Shown here: one piece after another, positions 47,401-54,498 of the stretch
Numbering within the stretch: the stretch's first letter is position 1
Layout of the letters: the number at the start of each line of letters is the position of its first letter
Notes under the pieces: generated by a model
What the model was told of the DNA's origin: nothing
The model's database searches: none
What the model saw: only the letters and a program-made list of their open reading frames with translations
From: Alloalcanivorax dieselolei B5
Lineage (GTDB): Bacteria; Pseudomonadota; Gammaproteobacteria; Pseudomonadales; Alcanivoracaceae
Length of the DNA: 64,000 nucleotides
Reading direction: 5' to 3'
NCBI RefSeq assembly: GCF_000300005.1
Contig: NC_018691.1
Span: 2,232,001 to 2,296,000 of the forward strand
Program-made: the position numbers and the translations under genes

Positions 47401-48748
47401 TGGAAACCGCCTTATGAATATCCGGGTTGGAAGTATGAACGGGCCGATATATCGACAGTTTAAATATGATGATAGTGGTCGTGTCACAGAGAAGCTTGAT
47501 GCCAATGGGGTGCCACTGTACACCGTGACCTATGACGGTAAAGGGCGAGCTTCGGAGATCAATGGAAAGTTGTTTGAGTACGATCACGCTGGCTATCGTA
47601 TTCGTAATGGTGAGCGCCTTCATTACCTGGAAGACGAGCATTTGGACTCGACTTACGACTTGGACGGAGTCTTAAAAAATTCGTACCTGCATGGTGTGGT
47701 TGTGGATGAGCTGCTCAATGGTTTTAGTTATTACTCCGAAGATCAGAACGACAGGACCAACTATACCTTCCATAATGACCACCTCAACAGTGTCTCAGCG
47801 TTGACGGGACACAACGGAGCCGTGGAAGAGAGAACAACTTTCGATGCATTCGGGATGCCCCTAAGCCAGTCGATGCCAGGGACTGAAAACACACTGCTGT
47901 ACACGGGGCGTGAATACGATAGAAACTCTGGTCTTTATTACTATCGAGCTCGCTATTATGACCCGGAGATCGGCCGTTTCATTAGTGAAGATCCTGCACG
48001 CTTCGAAGGTGGAATTAATTTCTACGCCTATGTTGGAAATAATCCGATCAATTACAATGATCCAATGGGCTTGGTGAAGTGGAATGATGCCTTTAGTTCG
48101 GGGCTTGGCATGATTACAAGTGGGGCCGGTGTATTCGTGGGTGGAGCGACTGCCGTTGGAGGTGGGGTTATGTTGGGGCTCCCAGAGCCGACGTTGATTA
48201 CAAAGGCTGCGGGCGTTGGAGCGATTAGCTTTGGAACGACAACGGTTGCGAAGTCCTCATTTGATTTCGGTCTGAACTTCCGAAATTTTGTCAGCGCGGT
48301 TAGAGACCAAGAAGCTGGCGTCCCATCGAGTGGGTTTGAGCTGGGTGCGCAGGTTCTGTTTCCTGGTAGTCAAGATGCTCAGCTTGCAGCGGTGAGCGGT
48401 AATTTAATGTTTGACCTGGCTAGTGGGCGTGTCCCGGTTGGGCGCATTCCAGACGTGGTGTCGGCCGGAAGCGCTCTGGCAAGAACGAAATTCGCTAATA
48501 TCACTGAGGTGGCTGATTATTCTTCGGCCAATAGAGCTATAGGACAGTTGCCAGTTAGTATCGGTTCATACGGGGCGTCGGATGTGTCTCTGGGACTGTC
48601 GATTCTTCAGGGATCGGCGTTAGCTCAGACTACCCTCAATAACTATGGATCAGTTAAAGACGCACTGTTTGGCGGGGCAGGGGGAGGGTTTGTACTTTAC
48701 CCAGGAAAACCAAATACAAACTTGATGCAGTCCGCCTATGATAAATGA
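41435..48748 (+). CDS. Giant RHS-repeat protein with transglutaminase-like N-terminal domain
   Basis: A 2437-residue protein. Residues 22-44 are a signal peptide (YTIVLCLFALFGARSAHA). Residues about 70-225 follow the transglutaminase-core pattern (YEYVRNTHEYALYHGSRSN, ASVLIAMYRSQNIPARY, FEHAWVQV, WIDVDPSWK), keeping His184 and an Asp near 217 but with no cysteine at the nucleophile position (GQRGSDVD). Residues about 930-1010 are the DUF6531 entry of RHS shells; YD/RHS repeats fill about 1100-2150; the RHS core motif RARYYDPEIGRFISEDP is near 2170-2186, ending DPMGL. The last 224 residues are variable, with glycine-rich hydrophobic helices, the expected toxin position. Its DNA is less GC-rich than its surroundings. 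Confidence 0.9.
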   Translation: MNRLPNFPLGGNREFLVYRRYLSAMVYTIVLCLFALFGARSAHADPLAQTREILFECPPEEGGCEQGLIAQKAEALESVAAMYEYVRNTHEYALYHGSRSNTINTFMGQRGSDVDIASVLIAMYRSQNIPARYAKATVSAPAEDVANWIGVKNIELAAAIMDDQGIQNVNLADVDGTPTIEFEHAWVQVSVPFSDYRGAFPPRVDCSATPGRCQWIDVDPSWKLREFHNQNIEVYGVVDFDYDRYYHAIDNDDADYRDKGPLEIYEEQILTWLHANHPGKTLEDVADPGVIVPANDGLLPASLPYNITGAVTTYDSVSEHDDQNDPDWAKYLVIRYELGNFSFTGNISPPFILDSTSDPIALADLSTKRITLSYFEGSETAGGPFEHHQMTVRLDGQVIHTPILIAWQNDSDDFLGRRFNVTFELDGAPSTTGGDDHVIEATYQNLIFGGYYLIGTGGDTSNWSQVHRAAEKLLEANEHFPIINNSSGVPYVDKNGNGVINTGEPRLLDDPIAQDELTGGLLNVAMNQYFTRFVENTQKLDALNHVYSPMEGFVGIVSSTHEVDYLGSTAFSIMPGGLLIDMKGVRFNGTWLNDKPSSFANDHFELVGHEGSSLEHEIWQELTGFDAISTVRGIQMALASEASVDLMHIADASESAMTAMYSKFNYRRQVAAPWSYSLRDIYGTRPFFFLHNTNTGQEKVEVFKEVPQSSDNYRAAFLTYWNDFWGPNIISMVNCAENIDDLIAENGSGAPLNAGSLCGYSFSQGTTLGQLKNQFEAYYKNFFGVGEEGKYDFLDNNKGFSTANHVTLDSRESLLHEAAVVFRIRNALLFGGTIGENPARWEYTIPSRKTDTGHNLFSVYVEKIYDESDGSLASLGFNISNDTFLAGGGWVDGSINLSLADTGGPPAQPEFNNEIFTDKHPASVTNNDLIRTPSTVDPVSTVTGNMYHDETDFQIKGRGMSYVFTRTYNSNRKGMAYNRNSMGYGWTHSYNMHLSSNDYGKCPNCSVEDAPENENGIASSISYIDERGGEHTFILNSDSSSERRIVDGPLGEFTSLELHTPEGGQYTLTFANGVKYVFERVDWDLLERDITDARLISIEDPYRNKLTMHYDRNGRLQEITDNWNIDRQRNSGLWFSYNESGRLSSVTDWSGAPRRHYEYDEAGNLIKAIDPEGNATEYTYHRDGHLLNEIIKPQGRDGTRETVAFSYYDNNKAFSYVNALGETEVLDYDLYRQRTRVTDPRGFVREHFYDKNNGALIKLKEPNGAVLQFENTEDGLRYKKRDAMGGLTQYSYQMDRSISSDPSDTDGLITREVDPLGNTIDYSYGLYGQVTAVTDKRGNRMTRTYYQTTDEAGDAVKGKLYEIRATVNGVENVLLERYTYYASGEAFGQIKQHIEFIDPSVPSRQRITHYTYKSDGINVQSKVVSGATSGGDITTTYTYDVLGRVLTETLHRRRSATDSSLMEVTTRYAYDDLDRVTKVTTPDGNIHENVYDDNGKVVEKKLHHTGSILSSECPYMSGHTVCTYAKNKYDAAGRLIKVTDVLGYSTSYTYDEMGNRLSETDPNGNTVRHEYDSMGRRTARIDANGHRFTFKYNLGGRLILATDPNGHSVRNTYDAMGRLIQVETEAGRVSQTTYDANGNITHVKDANAMADTGHPRNNEGATIYREYDELNRLVLERNALNGDTRYTYDLLGNVTSITDAEGQVTSFVYDDLGRLLETQDPVVEPGEDKTDRVLLYDEAGNPLLTEDRSGRRQRNSYDKMNRLVGADYLQDGSSYDWGYYGFGKPHIAGIDEEEEQKYYYQYTARYERKKMFDDRGGDIKDWIYSYDPAGNLATKTKPKGDVTTYQYDSMNRLVGMSNPEYLTASYHYDGAGRLIDRLLSNGAETHYQYDNDDRLVQLQSLSADGSAVEDLHYLYDHVGNIVQISDTASGRTVIYDYDALYRLVRVDSTNDAEDRAYSYDAVGNRRTEVRNGVTYHYCFDVDDCNEGPSGNRLMNIRVGSMNGPIYRQFKYDDSGRVTEKLDANGVPLYTVTYDGKGRASEINGKLFEYDHAGYRIRNGERLHYLEDEHLDSTYDLDGVLKNSYLHGVVVDELLNGFSYYSEDQNDRTNYTFHNDHLNSVSALTGHNGAVEERTTFDAFGMPLSQSMPGTENTLLYTGREYDRNSGLYYYRARYYDPEIGRFISEDPARFEGGINFYAYVGNNPINYNDPMGLVKWNDAFSSGLGMITSGAGVFVGGATAVGGGVMLGLPEPTLITKAAGVGAISFGTTTVAKSSFDFGLNFRNFVSAVRDQEAGVPSSGFELGAQVLFPGSQDAQLAAVSGNLMFDLASGRVPVGRIPDVVSAGSALARTKFANITEVADYSSANRAIGQLPVSIGSYGASDVSLGLSILQGSALAQTTLNNYGSVKDALFGGAGGGFVLYPGKPNTNLMQSAYDK

Positions 48749-49037
48749 ATGGCTCAATAATCTGTATGGCTCTTTTGATGCGATAAGGCTAACAGGGCTG
48801 GGAGTAGGACTGGTGCTATTCGGTTTTATCTTTTACCTATTGCCGCAAGCGGGAGACCTTCAGTTTAATTTTCGACTTCAGGAGCATATTCTCAGGAGTC
48901 AAAAGGCGTATCGCGCTGCTGATAACGTTAGGAAAACAAGAAAGAGGACCGAGAAAAGACTTCCATTATACGGAAAGAGTATGATGGTTGTGGGGGCTGC
49001 TCTATCCCTTATCGGTCTCTTTGGGAGTCTTTTTTGA
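48738..49037 (+). CDS. Small membrane protein, candidate RHS immunity protein
   Basis: A 99-residue protein with two predicted membrane segments (LTGLGVGLVLFGFIFYLL and SMMVVGAALSLIGLFG) and a basic middle loop. It overlaps the RHS stop by 11 bases, the usual place for an immunity gene. No family recognised. A membrane-located immunity protein would fit a membrane-acting toxin tail. Confidence 0.65.
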   Translation: MINEWLNNLYGSFDAIRLTGLGVGLVLFGFIFYLLPQAGDLQFNFRLQEHILRSQKAYRAADNVRKTRKRTEKRLPLYGKSMMVVGAALSLIGLFGSLF

Positions 49038-49058
49038 TGCTCTTGAGGGGTAGAGTTG

Positions 49059-49358
49059 ATGGTGGCACGAGTGATGATTAAACCTGTTTTTCTGGTCTTA
49101 CAGGTGATTGTTGTCTACTTTTCGGCTATTCGATCTGGTGCCTGGTGGGTCTGGGTCGGCCCGGATCGAGTCCTAGATATTTCCAGTGCATTCTTTTTCC
49201 TTTTGATTTTGGGGGCTTTCTTTTATGACGCTGGCTATAAGCGCTATTCAAGGGGCGAGATGGGAAGGAATACCTTTGTATGGGTTTATGTCATTCCCGG
49301 CGTTCTGGCGCTGATTGGGTTCGTGTTTGGGCTGATTTTTGTCGAGCGGTTCTACTAG
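49059..49358 (+). CDS. Small membrane protein, second immunity candidate
   Basis: A 99-residue protein with three hydrophobic segments (FLVLQVIVVYFSAI, AFFFLLILGAFFY, YVIPGVLALIGFVFGLIF). GAGGGG lies about 8 bases before the ATG at 49059; a TTG at 49056 is in frame. It follows the previous membrane protein by 21 bases and is the last plus-strand gene of the cargo block. Function unknown. Confidence 0.6.
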   Translation: MVARVMIKPVFLVLQVIVVYFSAIRSGAWWVWVGPDRVLDISSAFFFLLILGAFFYDAGYKRYSRGEMGRNTFVWVYVIPGVLALIGFVFGLIFVERFY

Positions 49359-49442
49359 TAGATGGGCTTGAGCGTACTCATATGCGCCTGTTTAACGGAT
49401 AAGGTGGACTGAGAGCAGGATGATAGTGGGGGTAGAAGGGGA

Positions 49443-49461
49443 GGCGGCCCATGGGGCCGCC
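49443..49461 (-). terminator. Hairpin between convergent cargo and helicase genes
   Basis: GGCGGCC-CATGG-GGCCGCC, 10 bases beyond the helicase stop. Stable but without a U-tract on either strand, so a terminator role is tentative. Confidence 0.35.
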
Positions 49462-49470
49462 GAAGGTCAT

Positions 49471-51738
49471 TCACGTTGTGACAAGCTGTTTGGCCAAGGC
49501 CACTTCCACCGAATCGCTGTCCTGGTTCAGAACGTCGAGTCCGGATTCCGGCACGTCACCCGAGGTGCTCTGGGCCACGGTGATTTTCTTCGCCATGAGC
49601 CCCAAGCAGGTCATCTGTGATGTTCGGGCGTAGCCCAGGTAAATGACCCGCACCGGCTGCGTTTGGCCAATCCGCCAGGAGCGGCGGGCGGCCTGTTGCA
49701 GCGAGTACACATTATACCCGGATTGCATGAACACGATCGTGGGAAAGGCCAGCAGATCCAGGCCGGTTTTCACCAGTTCGGGGTTGGTGATGAGCACATC
49801 GATACCCCGTTCCAACTGGTCGGCGATCCAATCTTCCCGCCGGGCCGCGTCCACGCTGGCGCGCAGTACCGCCACCTTGAACCCGTCCCGCTCCAGGATG
49901 CCCTTCAGGCGGGCCGTCGTGTCACGGTGGCCGGTGTAGACGGTGTAGACCAGGGTGTTACGGCCTTCCGCCTTGGCTTCCCGGCAGATCTCAACGAGCT
50001 CCGCCTCTTTGGGCATGACGTCGGTGTCGGAGAACTGTGCCGGCACGAAGGCCAGTGGCTCCCGGGTTTGAGGATGCTTGACCGTCTCTGCCCGAAAGCA
50101 GGTGTCTGGCCAAGCGAGCAGGACGTTCAGCACCACGCCCAGCAGGGTCGTGTCGCGGCGCGACAGAGCCCGCTTTAGCTCGGCGGTGAGTTGGCAGGCC
50201 AGAGTCTGGTGGACCCTTTCCTGTTCCTCGGTCATCGCCACGTCACGGAACGCTTCGTCATACGGGGGCAGCACGCCACCGATGTCCCTCAACTTCAGGA
50301 ACACCGTGAACGGCAGTACGTAACGCAGTACGCCATTTGGGCCAAAGCCGGGGGCCTTGGTGGTCCGAACCGTGACCTTGTTGCCCTTGGCGGTCTTGTG
50401 GGCCGCGGAGGTGCTCTCGGAGTAAATATCCTTGAGCACCCCATGGTCCCGCATGAACGCCATGGCGGCGGAAGACAAGCTGCCTCGCTGTGTCGGGCGG
50501 TAGCCGTCCTCGATCATCCGAGAAGGCAATGCCCGAAACAGCAAGAAAAACAGGTCGTCCGCGTAGCCCCCCATGAGGGTGCCGGTGAGCAGAAGAACCT
50601 TGCGGGCCTTCGCCGCCAAGACGCCCATGGCCTGGCCCTGGGCGGAGCCTCGGTTCTTGTACTCATGCGCCTCGTCGGCGATGAGCAGGTCGAACGTGTT
50701 CTGAGGTAATTGTCTCTTGATGAACTCAGAAGGCTGGAAGCCGCCTTCGCCGAAACCGAACTCCATATTGGCCATGGCGCGCTCCATGCGCTGAGCCTGC
50801 CGGTCGGAGAACACCAACTGGCCGTTGGCGTCCATCAGGTTGATGAACTCGTAGAGGTTGTCCCCCAGCATGGACGCCAGGAAGGCCTCGCCGAACGTTT
50901 TCATCAGCCGTCGGGCGGTCACTTCCCCGATGGTTGGGATCCGCTTCAGGGCTTTGATCACCGCTGCGGAGCGGTCTGTCGCGGACAGCCCCTTGGGGCG
51001 CACCAACGTCCAAAGCGGTGTGCCGCACCCGTCGCATTTGCGGCGGGTGTCCTCGGCGTCGAGGACCGCGGGCCGGATCGGCTCGCCGTCCGGGTCGGTG
51101 AGGGTCCGGCCGCAGTCCGGACAGACCGCTTCCTCGCCGTGTTGGCGCCGCCGGCGCTGAAACGCCGGCTGCCAGTGGAACCCCATGCGCATCCGCACGC
51201 GGCCCAGAACGAAGAACTCTGGCCCTTCGACGGGAGAGCCCAATGTCTCCCGCAGTTTCAGCAGCTTGGACAGCGTGTCCGGGCCATTGAGCACCCAGAC
51301 GCGGGCGTCGGGAATGGTCTCCAGGATCTCCCGTCGCCACTTGTAGACCAGGTGGGGTGGGGAAAGCACCAGCGTGCGCCGGTAGCCCGCGGTCCGGTGC
51401 AACACCGCCGCCGTGGCAATGCCCACGGTGGTCTTGCCGCAGCCCATTTCCCCGTTGACGATCGCGGCGGGTTCACCGCGGTTGATCAGCAACTCGGTGA
51501 CGGCGTGTACCGTCCGGGCCTGGGCCAGAAACAACGTCCGGGAGAGGCCATCTAGGACCTGTTCACGTTCCTGGCGGGGCTGCCCGTCAAAGACGGGCGG
51601 GTTCGCCTGATTCAGGGCGGCCAGCAGTTCGTCGCCAAATTCCTCGACGAAGTCGGACAGCCCCACAGTCAGGGCGGCCTCGTCACGGTCGCTGGAGACA
51701 ACGGACGAAACTGGAGTGGAGGGGGTAAGTGTCTTCAT
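49471..51738 (-). CDS. SNF2/DEAD-like helicase of the integrative element
   Basis: A 755-residue superfamily 2 ATPase. Walker A is GEMGCGKTTVG, motif II is LLIADEAHEYKNRG, and the C-terminal helicase half shows LVYTVYTGHRDTTARLK and the motif VI region QQAARRSWRIGQTQPVRV, typical of SNF2-type remodellers. A four-cysteine zinc motif (CPDCGRTL...CDGCGTPL) sits in between. Relatives are conserved in SPI-7/PFGI-1-type elements beside DUF6094 and DUF3275 genes. The start at 51738 has GAGGAG upstream. A hairpin-bearing leader of 110 bases separates it from the methyltransferase gene. A role in element DNA processing is inferred. Confidence 0.85.
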   Translation of the reverse strand: MKTLTPSTPVSSVVSSDRDEAALTVGLSDFVEEFGDELLAALNQANPPVFDGQPRQEREQVLDGLSRTLFLAQARTVHAVTELLINRGEPAAIVNGEMGCGKTTVGIATAAVLHRTAGYRRTLVLSPPHLVYKWRREILETIPDARVWVLNGPDTLSKLLKLRETLGSPVEGPEFFVLGRVRMRMGFHWQPAFQRRRRQHGEEAVCPDCGRTLTDPDGEPIRPAVLDAEDTRRKCDGCGTPLWTLVRPKGLSATDRSAAVIKALKRIPTIGEVTARRLMKTFGEAFLASMLGDNLYEFINLMDANGQLVFSDRQAQRMERAMANMEFGFGEGGFQPSEFIKRQLPQNTFDLLIADEAHEYKNRGSAQGQAMGVLAAKARKVLLLTGTLMGGYADDLFFLLFRALPSRMIEDGYRPTQRGSLSSAAMAFMRDHGVLKDIYSESTSAAHKTAKGNKVTVRTTKAPGFGPNGVLRYVLPFTVFLKLRDIGGVLPPYDEAFRDVAMTEEQERVHQTLACQLTAELKRALSRRDTTLLGVVLNVLLAWPDTCFRAETVKHPQTREPLAFVPAQFSDTDVMPKEAELVEICREAKAEGRNTLVYTVYTGHRDTTARLKGILERDGFKVAVLRASVDAARREDWIADQLERGIDVLITNPELVKTGLDLLAFPTIVFMQSGYNVYSLQQAARRSWRIGQTQPVRVIYLGYARTSQMTCLGLMAKKITVAQSTSGDVPESGLDVLNQDSDSVEVALAKQLVTT

Positions 51739-51768
51739 GGTGAAGCTCCTCATTGAATGACGGGCCCA

Positions 51769-51839
51769 CCACGCCCCTTCGGGGCGGTGTGGCCCCGGTG
51801 GGGTGGCTATGTGGGGTGGATATTCCGGCGTGACACGCC
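51769..51839 (-). promoter_or_regulatory. Hairpin-bearing leader of the helicase gene
   Basis: Two stem-loops: one centred on GCCCCTTCGGGGC (51776-51788), a tight tetraloop hairpin with longer imperfect arms, and GGCGTGACACGCC (51827-51839). They lie between the methyltransferase stop and the helicase start. Confidence 0.45.
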
Positions 51840-51848
51840 GAAATGGGG

Positions 51849-52958
51849 TCAGCGAATGGTCAGGATCTGCCCCTGCGTCGCGGAGCCGGGCGTCATGTCC
51901 CAGGCCCGGATCACCGGAACAAATCGGTCGGTGAGAATGCGCGTTTCCGCGATGGAGCCGTCCTCACGTTCGGCGAACTCCGAGGTCTGTGTTTTTTCCT
52001 TGTGGGTGTCCCCCTTCAGAGCGAGGACTTTGCCACTGGGGGCGGTAATCACCCCGGAAATGGCGCCGGCCGCCAAGGCCAACGCCAGATGCCACTGCGA
52101 GAGCGCGCAAGCCGGCGGCCGGGCCGGGCGGTGTGTGGCGCCGAAGCAGGCGTCCGCCGTGGGCCACAGCCCTCGCAGACGATGCACCTCTTCGGCCAGC
52201 TGCTGAGGTTCGAGCGTGACACGGTAGAAGTGCTCGGGCAGAACCCGGGTACAGGGGACGGTGTAGTGACGATGGGACCCAGTGGGCGGCAGCGTGTCCG
52301 CGGCCGCTTCTCCTTGGCCAATACGCAACAGATGATCGCGGGCCGCTTTGGCCTCGGCGGGCACGGTGTCCCGTTGCCGAACTCGGCGCCCGAGGATCAC
52401 CACCTGTTTGAATTGTGTCTCCACCGCCTGGTGGACCGTCAAATCTGTGAAATGGCGGGTCAGCCAGCCCACCAACTCTCGGTCGAGCACGTAGGCAGGG
52501 ACGATGAACACCAGAATGCCGTCGTACTGCAGTAAAGTAAGGGCACGCTGGTAGAACAGCTTTTCCAGCCGTGCCCGGCCTTTGCCGGCGTAGTCGGTCA
52601 CCCCGTCGGCGTTCTTGGCCAAATCACCATAGGGCGGATTGAGCCAGAGCAGCCCGAAGGATTGGCGTGTGATCATCATGTCCATCAGGTCGCTGTGAAC
52701 ACACTGATCCACCAAGGTCCGGGCGTGTTGAGCGCGCTCGCCGTCGTACTCCACGGCGTAGGCCGTGACAGCGTCGCGGCCCAGGGCGTGTGCCGCCTCG
52801 GCGAGGGCGACGCCTTCGCCGGCACAGGGGTCGAGTATCGCCATGGGACCGTCGGCGGGGCGCAGAGCGGACAAGGTCCGCTCCAGTGTGGGCTCGTCCG
52901 TGGGGAAGTACCCATTGCGAGCGAAGTTGCGCGCCAGGCGCGGGAACATCAAAGCCAT
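51849..52958 (-). CDS. DUF6094-type class I SAM methyltransferase-like protein
   Basis: A 369-residue protein. The N-terminal half has the AdoMet motif DPCAGEGVAL at about 43-52 and the catalytic NPPYGDLA at about 107-114, as in N6-adenine DNA methyltransferases. The C-terminal half carries no recognised recognition domain. DUF6094 proteins occur next to the helicase in integrative elements; whether they methylate DNA is not proven. CAGGAG lies before the start. Modification protecting the element is possible. Confidence 0.8.
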   Translation of the reverse strand: MALMFPRLARNFARNGYFPTDEPTLERTLSALRPADGPMAILDPCAGEGVALAEAAHALGRDAVTAYAVEYDGERAQHARTLVDQCVHSDLMDMMITRQSFGLLWLNPPYGDLAKNADGVTDYAGKGRARLEKLFYQRALTLLQYDGILVFIVPAYVLDRELVGWLTRHFTDLTVHQAVETQFKQVVILGRRVRQRDTVPAEAKAARDHLLRIGQGEAAADTLPPTGSHRHYTVPCTRVLPEHFYRVTLEPQQLAEEVHRLRGLWPTADACFGATHRPARPPACALSQWHLALALAAGAISGVITAPSGKVLALKGDTHKEKTQTSEFAEREDGSIAETRILTDRFVPVIRAWDMTPGSATQGQILTIR

Positions 52959-52996
52959 AGGGCTCTCCTGATTGTGATAAGCGGTGTGGAAGTCAT

Positions 52997-53012
52997 GCAG
53001 GGAAATCCCTGC
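52997..53012. other. Perfect hairpin upstream of the methyltransferase gene
   Basis: GCAGGG-AAAT-CCCTGC, 39 bases before the methyltransferase start. It is one of the series of hairpins found before most backbone genes. Confidence 0.45.
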
Positions 53013-53052
53013 CCGGATGGGGTTTGAAAGGCGGTTGCCGGAACCCAGGCCG

Positions 53053-53694
53053 CTAGGCGGCCCGGGCTTTGCCAGGCTGTGGTGACGCGGTCAGCGCCCC
53101 GGCCCGAATGCGTTCTCCGAGCAGGTCCGTCAGTCGCGGCAGATCCAGCGTGAGTCGAACCCCTTCCAGCGGCCCGAGGGTCATTGGAAGGCGTCCCAGC
53201 ATGTTGAGGTCCCACAGCAGCGTCAGCACGGTGTCGCGCCAATGATCCAGCAGGGGCAGGGCGCAGGTCTCCCGCACGGCCTGCCATAACCGTGGATCGG
53301 TATTGGGGACGCCGTGGGGCAGCAGCGTGAGCGCGGTGCCGTTGGTGCGGTCCGGCGTCAGGCAGCGTGTGTCGAACAGCCACACATGGACCAGGGTGCC
53401 GAACAGGGTCTGGCGATAGGCCCGGGTGGTGCGTTTTTCCAGGTGATCCGTATTGGGCACGAACACCGAAACGCGGCTGTCGTGTTCCAAGATCAGGTGG
53501 AAATGGTCCAGGCCTTGTTCATCACGCCCCAGCGTCAGCCGGGCGAGAAAGGATTGGATGGCGGTGTCCCGGCCCCAGAGGGACAAGAACACCAGGTTGC
53601 CGCGCTCATCGCCGACGTGCCCATCGACCATCAGATCGGGGCATTCTTCGATGCGATAGAGCGCCTGCGGTGTGCAGTGAGTAGAGGTAGACAT
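53053..53694 (-). CDS. Hypothetical protein of the integrative element
   Basis: A 213-residue protein without a recognised domain. It begins MSTSTHCTPQALYRIEECPD, has a central FVPNTDHLEKRTTRAYRQTL and a hydrophobic, helical C-terminal half. The position between DUF6094 and DUF3275 genes matches conserved hypotheticals of SPI-7-like elements. AGGAAA lies before the start at 53694; the extension to 53775 is not supported. Confidence 0.65.
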   Translation of the reverse strand: MSTSTHCTPQALYRIEECPDLMVDGHVGDERGNLVFLSLWGRDTAIQSFLARLTLGRDEQGLDHFHLILEHDSRVSVFVPNTDHLEKRTTRAYRQTLFGTLVHVWLFDTRCLTPDRTNGTALTLLPHGVPNTDPRLWQAVRETCALPLLDHWRDTVLTLLWDLNMLGRLPMTLGPLEGVRLTLDLPRLTDLLGERIRAGALTASPQPGKARAA

Positions 53695-53774
53695 GGTGGT
53701 TTCCTGATTATCCGAGTGAAAGGCAGTGCGGGCCGACAGAGGCCCAAGACACCGAAGGGTTAGCGCAGCGCGCA

Positions 53775-53796
53775 AGCACCACAGGACCGTGGTGCT
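53775..53796. other. Perfect hairpin in the leader of the 213-residue gene
   Basis: AGCACCAC-AGGACC-GTGGTGCT. A second hairpin, GGGCC-GACAGA-GGCCC, lies at 53730-53745. Confidence 0.45.
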
Positions 53797-53815
53797 GATG
53801 ACGTGAGAAGGGCTC

Positions 53816-54409
53816 TCAAGGGCTGACGCGATGCCAGTCCTGAGAGAGGGGCGCGAACTCGTACCCCAGTTGATGGAGCCGGTCGCACTGTTGGCGGAGC
53901 CGGCGCCGGTCCACGGTGGCGTCGAGTTTCACGGCGTCTGAGAGAGGCCACAGGGGGCCAAACAGCTTGGCGTCGTCCCCGTCCGCGTTCGCCTGGCCCT
54001 CGGACGGTGTGTCCTGGGGCGCGGAGGATTCCTCCGGCGGTGCGGGTGCAGCGTTGGGCGCTGAGGGTTGAGGGGCAGGGGCCGTTGGCTGAATGGGCTC
54101 GTCAGCCGGGTCGGGTTCTTCCGTGCTGAGACGGCTGGCATCGTCGTTGCTCAGGGCATCGATACCGGACAGCGTCATACCGTCCAACTGAGCGCGAATC
54201 TCGATCACCAGTCGTCCGTTAGCGAGGTAGTGGGTGGGACGGATGGCGGTGATCAGAAAATCACCGTCGTACTTGCCTTCGTGGTACTGATCCAGCTCCG
54301 CATTCTTGACGACAAAATCGCCGATGGAGGTGGAAAGGCGGCCAACGTTGAACGCGCCGTTGCGCCCGTGAATGGTGCGGATGGCCAATTGGCCAGATAA
54401 GGAAATCAT
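53816..54409 (-). CDS. DUF3275 family protein
   Basis: A 197-residue protein. The N-terminal 90 residues are the conserved DUF3275 domain (MISLSGQLAIRTIHGRNGAF, GDFVVKNAELDQYHEGKYDG), probably an OB-like fold. A proline/alanine-rich acidic linker (about 95-145) leads to a small C-terminal domain ending QCDRLHQLGYEFAPLSQDWH; a related tail (KQQGYRFDGQAKVWRL) closes the DUF3577 protein. DUF3275 proteins are backbone components of SPI-7/PFGI-1-type elements with no proven function. GGAG lies before the start. Confidence 0.85.
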   Translation of the reverse strand: MISLSGQLAIRTIHGRNGAFNVGRLSTSIGDFVVKNAELDQYHEGKYDGDFLITAIRPTHYLANGRLVIEIRAQLDGMTLSGIDALSNDDASRLSTEEPDPADEPIQPTAPAPQPSAPNAAPAPPEESSAPQDTPSEGQANADGDDAKLFGPLWPLSDAVKLDATVDRRRLRQQCDRLHQLGYEFAPLSQDWHRVSP

Positions 54410-54498
54410 AGGACAGACTCCAGAAGGAAAGGAAAAGCCCTGGCGGGCAGGGCAGAGCTTGGAATGGAAAAGGGGGAGGGCCGATGAGCCCCGGGGGG

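Noticed and set aside
44250-48070. RHS YD repeats considered as a DNA tandem repeat or CRISPR-like array
   Set aside because: The periodicity is at protein level with diverged codons; no regularly spaced identical DNA units. No CRISPR array is seen anywhere in the window.
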